The notes under the pieces: model-generated
Seen by the model: only the letters and a program-made list of their open reading frames with translations
Told to the model about the DNA's origin: nothing
Database searches by the model: none
Source: JBEIVB01 sp040374085
Lineage (GTDB): Bacteria; Bacteroidota; Bacteroidia; UBA4408
Assembly (NCBI GenBank): GCA_040374085.1
Contig: JBEIVB010000013.1
Coordinates: forward strand, 1 to 37,900
Length of the DNA stretch: 37,900 nucleotides
Direction of reading: 5' to 3'
Made by a program: the position numbers and the translations under genes
Part shown: in pieces, positions 34,101-37,900 of the stretch
How the letters are laid out: each line of letters opens with the position of its first letter
How positions within the stretch are numbered: the first letter of the stretch is position 1

Positions 34101-35573
34101 GAACACATTTTTAGCGAAAATGCCGTCCAAGGCAATGTTGTCGTAGGCGTATCGGTTAAACTCCAGTGTTTTTATGATGCCCCTAATTTTGGTGTTGACG
34201 TTGGTTTGTTTTAATCCCCTTCCTTCCACAGACACATCAAGGGTGAGGGCGCCAACTTGGGGGATACTGAAATACTTACCCAATTGAAATTTCAAGGTAC
34301 TCATGCGGCCCTTATAATTGGCTAAGCCGCCAGAGTCGGTGCGCATTTCAATATCGGAGGCTAACTCGCCAAGCGCGGTGTGAAAATTGCCAAAGGCAAC
34401 AAAGTCATGCTCATACCCGGTAAAGGAGCCGCTGAAGCTTATCTGGCCAAGGCGATCTATTTCTCTGGGTAATGCCACAAAAGTTCCTTCAGTAAATGGA
34501 TAAACCGGAATGGTCTCCAGGTCTTTCTTGTTGGTGGTAAATTTTTCCACATCCAACACGGTGTAGGTTTTCTCCCAATTGGGCAAACCGCGCATGTTCA
34601 CATCACCACTGAAGCGCGAATTGCTGCCAAACCGTATGTCGAGATTCTTCCCTTTCAGATTGGCTTCGGTTCCGGATATGGTTCCGGCAAACTGAATCTT
34701 CTTGCGTATGCCGCGCAATTCCTCAGAGAAGGGCATGAGGTCTGCCAGCTCCAACTCACTGGCGTCGAATGTACCCACCAAACCAACCTTGTTTTCAAAA
34801 TCACTGAAGTCCTCGTAGTCTTTGGTGATGAACGAGAAGTTTCCCTTCAAATGGCTGTTTTCCGTCTTAATGTTTAGTTTATGAAACTCTACAAACAAGG
34901 GCGAAACGCGCATGTGGGCGTTGAAGTCGCGAATGGCCAGGCCAGACTTCTCATGGAGACTGAGGTTGTGTGCGGTAAAAGAGATGGTATCGCGTACAAT
35001 CTCTAGGCTATCCACCTTTGCGTTTAGGTTTCTTGCCAATAGATCAGAAAAATTTATGAGCCGCGGTGTTTGCACCGAATCTGCCAGATACTGATACGTG
35101 AAACGCAAATTGTGGAGATCAACATTTCTGAGCAGGGTTACGTAGGGAATGGGGTTGGGTACTTTGGGCGGCGGTCCACCAAAAGCATCGAGCAGATACT
35201 GTATATTAAGATCGTGCTCACCGGGATACTGTGCCAAACGGAAGCGACCGGAGTCGATATCAAGATGCTCGAGCTCAAACCTTCTGGAACGATTCAGCAT
35301 CTTGCGCAGATCAACTTTTACGGAGCGGGCATAGAGCAAGGTATCGTAATGCTGATCGGAAATGTAGATTCGTTGTACCTCCACATATAAAGGATAATGA
35401 ATGTCTATTTTTTGGAAGTGAACTTCGGCATGGTATTGTTTGGCCCACCAATTGGCTACCCTTGAGGCAACCCATGTTTGAAACGTGGCGGATCGAAAAA
35501 GGGCATAAGAAGTTCCGGCCAGCAAAAGAACCAGCAAAAGCAACGCACGAGCCAAAAACCAAAATGTCTTCAA
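31140..35573 (-). CDS. tamB: TamB-type translocation and assembly module protein
   Basis: The product is about 1,477 residues long with a single N-terminal membrane anchor (FWFLARALLLLVLLLAGTSYALF) and a very long periplasmic part made of beta strands, as in the TamB/AsmA bridge proteins. The C-terminal 400 residues, with GRGDGNLKLNINTNGKFLMYGDYIIREGKYLFTLQ and NREAELNRQVFSLLMLGSFFP-like text, form the conserved TamB (DUF490) domain. TamB proteins form hydrophobic grooves for lipid transport to the outer membrane and help outer-membrane protein assembly. No partner TamA-type Omp85 gene is in the window. No in-frame ATG lies near the anchor; a TTG at 35573 directly before KTFWFLAR is the likely start, and the 66 codons upstream would read antisense through tsaD. 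Confidence 0.88.
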   Translation of the reverse strand: MKTFWFLARALLLLVLLLAGTSYALFRSATFQTWVASRVANWWAKQYHAEVHFQKIDIHYPLYVEVQRIYISDQHYDTLLYARSVKVDLRKMLNRSRRFELEHLDIDSGRFRLAQYPGEHDLNIQYLLDAFGGPPPKVPNPIPYVTLLRNVDLHNLRFTYQYLADSVQTPRLINFSDLLARNLNAKVDSLEIVRDTISFTAHNLSLHEKSGLAIRDFNAHMRVSPLFVEFHKLNIKTENSHLKGNFSFITKDYEDFSDFENKVGLVGTFDASELELADLMPFSEELRGIRKKIQFAGTISGTEANLKGKNLDIRFGSNSRFSGDVNMRGLPNWEKTYTVLDVEKFTTNKKDLETIPVYPFTEGTFVALPREIDRLGQISFSGSFTGYEHDFVAFGNFHTALGELASDIEMRTDSGGLANYKGRMSTLKFQLGKYFSIPQVGALTLDVSVEGRGLKQTNVNTKIRGIIKTLEFNRYAYDNIALDGIFAKNVFTGRFDVADENIDFDFDGSIDLRGDRPHFDFKSKVERADLANLNFIESKKRVVLSTQLDVDLVGSSLDDLEGTLLASNTVEVNRLQGILIKRIFLNAQKSQAGRFISLESDVVNARIEGKYSMENMGEAFSQWFSHYIPKWFEGEVFKPIPLQNFTFSATTRNSAPMSKVLLNGITILPGTSVEGRFNSQTGNLEAHVEAPRMELLGFPLSGVDLDFGLPSDSSAQSTLQARVDAKRIFLSDSATMDNVHLIGNFFTDSISWEVGWDNNTTKNRNFCNLLAATKMVTPHVSHTRLQSSQLFVLDSLWSFEPGGLMIADSMGVHFHNISAFCGKQRIGIESQPTLHNTFETAVVFENFHASWFNPLLRERSVEIDGLINGRGTLGDGGIFTATLGIKSFTFNGDNFGDGSLVALYNEKNESIGINGKFIRGELVTFSCTGFYYPFAEDQNFDLELVLDKFPLKYAEVYTEGIFSDIQGSVSGTLILSGLTEFPVLSGTLDVQRGSLMIDYMNVPYSFNGSVSFSENRVQISGLNFFDPQGKSGTFSGLVTHDYFKDMKFNFDVDVKKLMVLNTTASQNNLFYGKAFASGLARIHGDLKGVVFDIAAKSEEGTLFNIPLYGPEEVTQNSFITFVNHDTTKASIRKQVQTDLTGIQMNFDMELNSGAEFQMIFDPKVGDVISGRGDGNLKLNINTNGKFLMYGDYIIREGKYLFTLQNVINKRFNIENGSTISWNGDPFGADININAIYSLRTALSDIIPDSSRQRVRVDCKLLMSEKLMKPAIKFDILLPTANQQRRDELRAAINFDNEAELNRQVFSLLMLGSFFPLNDRTTANSSVTSGVSSNTNELVSNQVSNWLSSLSKQVSLGLNYKSDQVSNRELQLSLSKELFNSRLSIDGNVGVTNNPYAASNIIGDVNIDYKITSNGKLRVRAYNQSNDNYTQLNNAPFTQGLGLFYREDFDNFGELFARYRAQWSRMRKEEEPSPVPVP

Positions 35574-35584
35574 AACACCTTTTC

Positions 35585-35592
35585 TATCTTCG
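35585..35592 (+). promoter_or_regulatory. Candidate -7 box of tsaD
   Basis: TATCTTCG differs from TAnnTTTG at one base. The predicted start near 35596 lies just before the ATG at 35601 and 17 bases before the preferred ATG at 35613. It abuts the tamB box on the other strand. Confidence 0.4.
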
Positions 35593-35600
35593 CAAAAATA
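35593..35600 (-). promoter_or_regulatory. -7 box of tamB
   Basis: The minus strand reads TATTTTTG, an exact TAnnTTTG match, 19 bases before the proposed TTG start. It directly abuts the candidate tsaD box. No -33 element at normal spacing is clear. Confidence 0.5.
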
Positions 35601-35612
35601 ATGAAATGCCCT

Positions 35613-36641
35613 ATGGCTCTGACCCTTTTGGCAATTGAGAGTTCCTGCGATGAAACGGCGGCTGCCATCATGCAAGGCAACCGAGTTCTCAGCAATTGCA
35701 TTGCCACGCAGAACGTGCACAGCTCTTTCGGCGGCGTGGTGCCTGAGCTGGCTTCCAGGGCACATCAACAAAACATTGTTCCCATCGTGCGCGAAGCCCT
35801 TGAAAAAGCGGCTGTTTCTTTATCGGATCTAAACGGCATTGCTTTTACTTCGGGCCCGGGCTTAATGGGCTCTCTGCTGGTTGGGGTGAGCTTTGCCAAA
35901 GGGTTGGCTATGGGTTTAGGCATTACCATGGTGGAGGTTGATCACATGCAGGCGCACATTCTTGCTCACCGCATCGGGCAGCATGCAGACGGAACCGAAT
36001 CGGTTGCTGCTGAATTTCCTTTTTTGTGCCTTACCGTTTCCGGAGGGCATACACAATTGGTTTGGGCAGAGGCATGGAACCGCTTAACCATCCTAGGGCA
36101 AACACGGGACGATGCTGCCGGTGAGGCCTTTGACAAAGTGGCCAAGCTCATTGGACTGCCCTATCCGGGTGGCCCGCACATCGATCGCATTGCGGAAAAA
36201 GGAAATCCTCGCGCATTTGTTTTACCGAAAACCAAATTGCCCGGCTTGGATTTCAGCTTCAGTGGCTTAAAAACGGCCGTGCTAAATCTCGTTACTAAGG
36301 CGCGTGCAGCTGATCCCAACTTCCTTGAGGATCAAAAAGCCGATCTTTGCGCGTCTGTTCAGGCAGCGGTGGTAGATGCTTTGATGCAACGCGTGCGCGA
36401 GGCCATTGAACAAACTGGTGCTGTACGCATTGCTCTGGCGGGCGGGGTTTCGGCAAACCGAGCACTTAGAAGTGCGGTTAAACAATTGGAAAAAGAACTG
36501 GGGGTAGAAGTCTTTCTACCCCGTATGGAATACTGCACCGATAATGCAGCTATGGTTGCTGCTGCCGGTATGGCCGCCTTAGAGGCAGGTGTTTCGGCTT
36601 CGCTGAGAACCGTTGCAAAACCGGGCCGTCAGCTCCGTTGA
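35613..36641 (+). CDS. tsaD: tRNA N6-threonylcarbamoyladenosine transferase catalytic subunit
   Basis: TsaD transfers the threonylcarbamoyl group to A37 of tRNAs that read ANN codons, together with TsaB and TsaE. From the ATG at 35613 it has 342 residues, the normal length, and starts MALTLLAIESSCDETAAAIM, the classic N-terminus. An ATG four codons upstream is also possible. The metal-binding motif DHMQAHILAH is present, as are PFLCLTVSGGHTQLV, FDKVAKLIGLPYPGGP and the C-terminal ALAGGVSANRALR and CTDNAAMVAAAG. The last 13 bases overlap the 3' end of the convergent pnuC-like gene. It is divergent from tamB, with the two start codons about 40 bases apart. Confidence 0.95.
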   Translation: MALTLLAIESSCDETAAAIMQGNRVLSNCIATQNVHSSFGGVVPELASRAHQQNIVPIVREALEKAAVSLSDLNGIAFTSGPGLMGSLLVGVSFAKGLAMGLGITMVEVDHMQAHILAHRIGQHADGTESVAAEFPFLCLTVSGGHTQLVWAEAWNRLTILGQTRDDAAGEAFDKVAKLIGLPYPGGPHIDRIAEKGNPRAFVLPKTKLPGLDFSFSGLKTAVLNLVTKARAADPNFLEDQKADLCASVQAAVVDALMQRVREAIEQTGAVRIALAGGVSANRALRSAVKQLEKELGVEVFLPRMEYCTDNAAMVAAAGMAALEAGVSASLRTVAKPGRQLR

Positions 36642-37195
36642 TGCAGCAAAGTCCGCCACCGCCACCAACCCCAAAAAGCCAATATGCAATAGACCGCAAA
36701 AAGCGCGGCCGTAATGGGCAAGCCACGGTTCAGGTATACCCAAATGCTGAGCGCGTCGATGGCAATCCAATAAATCCATTGTTGTAAAACACGCTTGGTG
36801 GTTAGCCAGGTTGCAAAAAGGCTAAAGACCGTAAGAGGTGCATCCAACCACGGCAATTGAGCCGAAGTAAAACGGAGCAGAAAGAGGGATAACAGAATGG
36901 ATAACGGAATCAGCATCAAGCCGGTAACCACAAGCTGCCTTGTTGGCCAAACCACAATGGAGTTCGATCTGTTTGAGGAAGGCCTCCAGCGAATCCAACC
37001 CACCACAGAAAGCACACCATAAAAAATCTGCAACGCGCATTCAGCATATAATCCTGCCCCGAAATTTATTCCGGTATACACGACCACACTAACCAGTGAA
37101 ACCGGCCAGCAAGCCCAGTGGTTGCGACCCGCAAGAACAACATAGCCCAGTGCAGATGCAACGCCCATTGTCTCCCAAAGGTTGATGCCCATCAT
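36629..37195 (-). CDS. PnuC-family vitamin transporter
   Basis: This 188-residue membrane protein is a PnuC-type facilitator. Typical members move nicotinamide riboside, and related forms move thiamine (PnuT) or riboflavin (PnuX). The N-terminal GRNHWACWPVSLVSVVVYTGINF, the central WIRW at residues 67-70 (a WxxW motif) and the C-terminal LAFWGWWRW fit the family, as do the length and about seven membrane segments. Which vitamin is carried cannot be decided: no nadR, thiamine kinase or riboswitch is seen beside it. The start ATG at 37195 is followed by a second Met, and either is possible. Its 3' end overlaps tsaD by 13 bases. Confidence 0.87.
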   Translation of the reverse strand: MMGINLWETMGVASALGYVVLAGRNHWACWPVSLVSVVVYTGINFGAGLYAECALQIFYGVLSVVGWIRWRPSSNRSNSIVVWPTRQLVVTGLMLIPLSILLSLFLLRFTSAQLPWLDAPLTVFSLFATWLTTKRVLQQWIYWIAIDALSIWVYLNRGLPITAALFAVYCILAFWGWWRWRTLLHQRS

Positions 37196-37274
37196 ATTAC
37201 CTAAGTAAAATCATCGAAAAAAAAAGCCCAATTGAAAAAACCTTTTTATCATTGTCTAAACAATTCCCCATCTC

Positions 37275-37712
37275 ATGAACACAACTTTGTTCCGCCGTTT
37301 CAGCCTTCTTGGCCTTTTGCTGATTTTCAGTTTGGGTGCATCGGCACAAAAAAAGAAAAAAGATAAGATCCTGGACGGAGTAAAATTCACCATCAATGTT
37401 ACAGAAGAAACAACCAAAAAGGTAAAGCCTCAGGAAGACGAGCTTTACTTCAATGATTTGAAGCTAAAATCGGATTTGTTCGACGAAAAATACAATTTTG
37501 ATAAAGGTGAGTTTACCTACACCATTGATTCCTCTGATGTAGAAAACAAGATCATAAACTTCACCTGCGAAATGGAGAACGATATGAAGGATAAGCTCAT
37601 GTGGGGTGGAAAAGTGGAAGAGGAAGGAATAGAGGGCAAGATCATTTGGATGAAGAAAGACAAGGTAAAAAAGAGCTATAATTTCAGCGGTTCCCTCAAA
37701 CGCAAGAAGTAA
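37275..37712 (+). CDS. Small lysine-rich exported protein of unknown function
   Basis: The 145-residue product has a signal peptide (MNTTLFRRFSLLGLLLIFSLGASAQ). The mature protein starts with KKKKDK and is mostly charged, with alternating strands (FTINVTEETTKKVK, GEFTYTIDSSDVENKIINFTCEM). It contains one Cys and ends in KRKK. The pattern suggests a small beta-sandwich such as a lipocalin-like or YceI-like fold, but that is a guess. I do not recognise a named family. It lies between divergent pnuC-like and downstream hutI genes. A weak -7-like TATCATTG lies 21 bases before the start. Confidence 0.8.
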   Translation: MNTTLFRRFSLLGLLLIFSLGASAQKKKKDKILDGVKFTINVTEETTKKVKPQEDELYFNDLKLKSDLFDEKYNFDKGEFTYTIDSSDVENKIINFTCEMENDMKDKLMWGGKVEEEGIEGKIIWMKKDKVKKSYNFSGSLKRKK

Positions 37713-37719
37713 AGGACTC

Positions 37720-37738
37720 CCAGGTAAACCCTGGTTTT
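37720..37738 (+). terminator. Possible weak terminator before hutI
   Basis: CCAGG and CCTGG pair around a five-base loop, followed by TTTT. The stem is only five bases, and the hutI ATG lies eight bases further on. Confidence 0.4.
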
Positions 37739-37745
37739 GTTGCCG

Positions 37746-37900
37746 ATGAACCAACGGGTAATTCTTAAAAACATACGTCAACTTTGTGGGCTGCATGCCC
37801 TTGGTGTAGAACGCTTGCGTGGTCAAGAAATGAGGAGTTTCCCATTTCTAGAGCATGCTTGGTTAGCCATTGAAAACGGCATTGTTGTTGATTTTGGTGA
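37746..37900 (+). CDS. hutI: Imidazolonepropionase, N-terminal part (cut by window edge)
   Basis: The first 51 codons of the gene are present. Translation gives an N-terminus with LIKNI-like VILKNIRQL, then LRGQEMRSFPFLEHAWLAIENGIVVDFG, which matches the start of HutI in the amidohydrolase superfamily, where a small beta-sandwich precedes the metal-binding barrel. HutI opens the imidazolone ring in the third step of histidine degradation. The metal-binding His residues lie beyond the window. Its ATG is 33 bases after the stop of the previous gene. Whether other hut genes follow cannot be seen. Confidence 0.85.
   Translation, partial: MNQRVILKNIRQLCGLHALGVERLRGQEMRSFPFLEHAWLAIENGIVVDFG

Noticed and set aside
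35574..35771. A 66-codon upstream extension of tamB in the same frame
   Set aside because: It would read antisense through the start of tsaD, has no signal or conserved features, and the membrane anchor starts immediately after the TTG at 35573.
1..37900. CRISPR arrays, insertion sequences, tRNA or rRNA genes
   Set aside because: No regularly spaced repeats, transposase-like open frames, terminal inverted repeats or tRNA cloverleaf segments were found in the short intergenic gaps.

Overview
The window looks like chromosomal DNA from a member of the Bacteroidota. Three things point there. First, there is type IX secretion (T9SS) machinery and cargo: a PorV-like barrel, a PorU-like C25 peptidase and a protein with a C-terminal sorting domain. 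Second, gene starts lack Shine-Dalgarno sequences and instead sit next to TAnnTTTG (-7) boxes, which are typical of the Bacteroidota primary sigma factor. Third, it carries families common in the phylum (GT117/DUF2723, Bacteroidota-type TamB, LolA-like proteins, large BNR/VPS10-like exported proteins). I cannot name genus or species. Coding density is very high: no stretch of more than 300 bases lacks a gene, and I see no rRNA, tRNA, CRISPR array, insertion sequence or prophage.

Layout. 1-4066 (minus): pyrB, then an STAS protein, a T9SS-sorted exported protein, rnz, pyrR and the start of a fumarylacetoacetase gene that runs off the left edge. The last five are tightly packed and probably one transcript from a good promoter in front of the STAS gene. 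4125-5722 (plus): truA, overlapped by an exported protein of unknown function. 5724-6857 (minus): a membrane acyltransferase. 6935-13733 (plus): PorV-like protein, a very large PorU-like C25 peptidase, then endonuclease III. 13772-15664 (plus): a membrane sensor with a SpoIIE-type phosphatase domain, ending in a bidirectional terminator. 15710-20151 (minus): an acyl-CoA dehydrogenase preceded by a large BNR/VPS10-like exported protein. 20312-22412 (plus): ferrochelatase, then a NYN-domain/cold-shock-domain fusion. 22630-30501 (plus): GT117 membrane glycosyltransferase, DinB-like protein, FtsB-like protein, LolA-like protein and a second BNR/VPS10-like exported protein. 30591-35573 (minus): TamB, then a small exported protein. 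35613-36641 (plus): tsaD. 36629-37195 (minus): PnuC-type transporter. 37275-37712 (plus): a small lysine-rich exported protein. 37746-end (plus): the start of imidazolonepropionase (hutI), cut by the right edge.

Themes. Much of the content is cell-envelope and export biology: T9SS sorting, outer-membrane assembly (TamB), lipoprotein handling (LolA-like), protein glycosylation (GT117), division (FtsB-like) and two paralogous exported beta-propeller proteins. The rest is housekeeping: pyrimidine synthesis, tRNA maturation and modification (rnz, truA, tsaD), heme synthesis, base-excision repair, fatty-acid oxidation, and tyrosine and histidine catabolism at the two edges. I found no cassette that is clearly an undescribed defence or mobile system. 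The items most worth following are the NYN-CSD fusion, the paired BNR/VPS10 paralogs, the PorV/PorU-like pair, the cysteine-rich ferrochelatase insert, the odd basic insert in a T9SS sorting domain, and the recurrent near-leaderless promoters.
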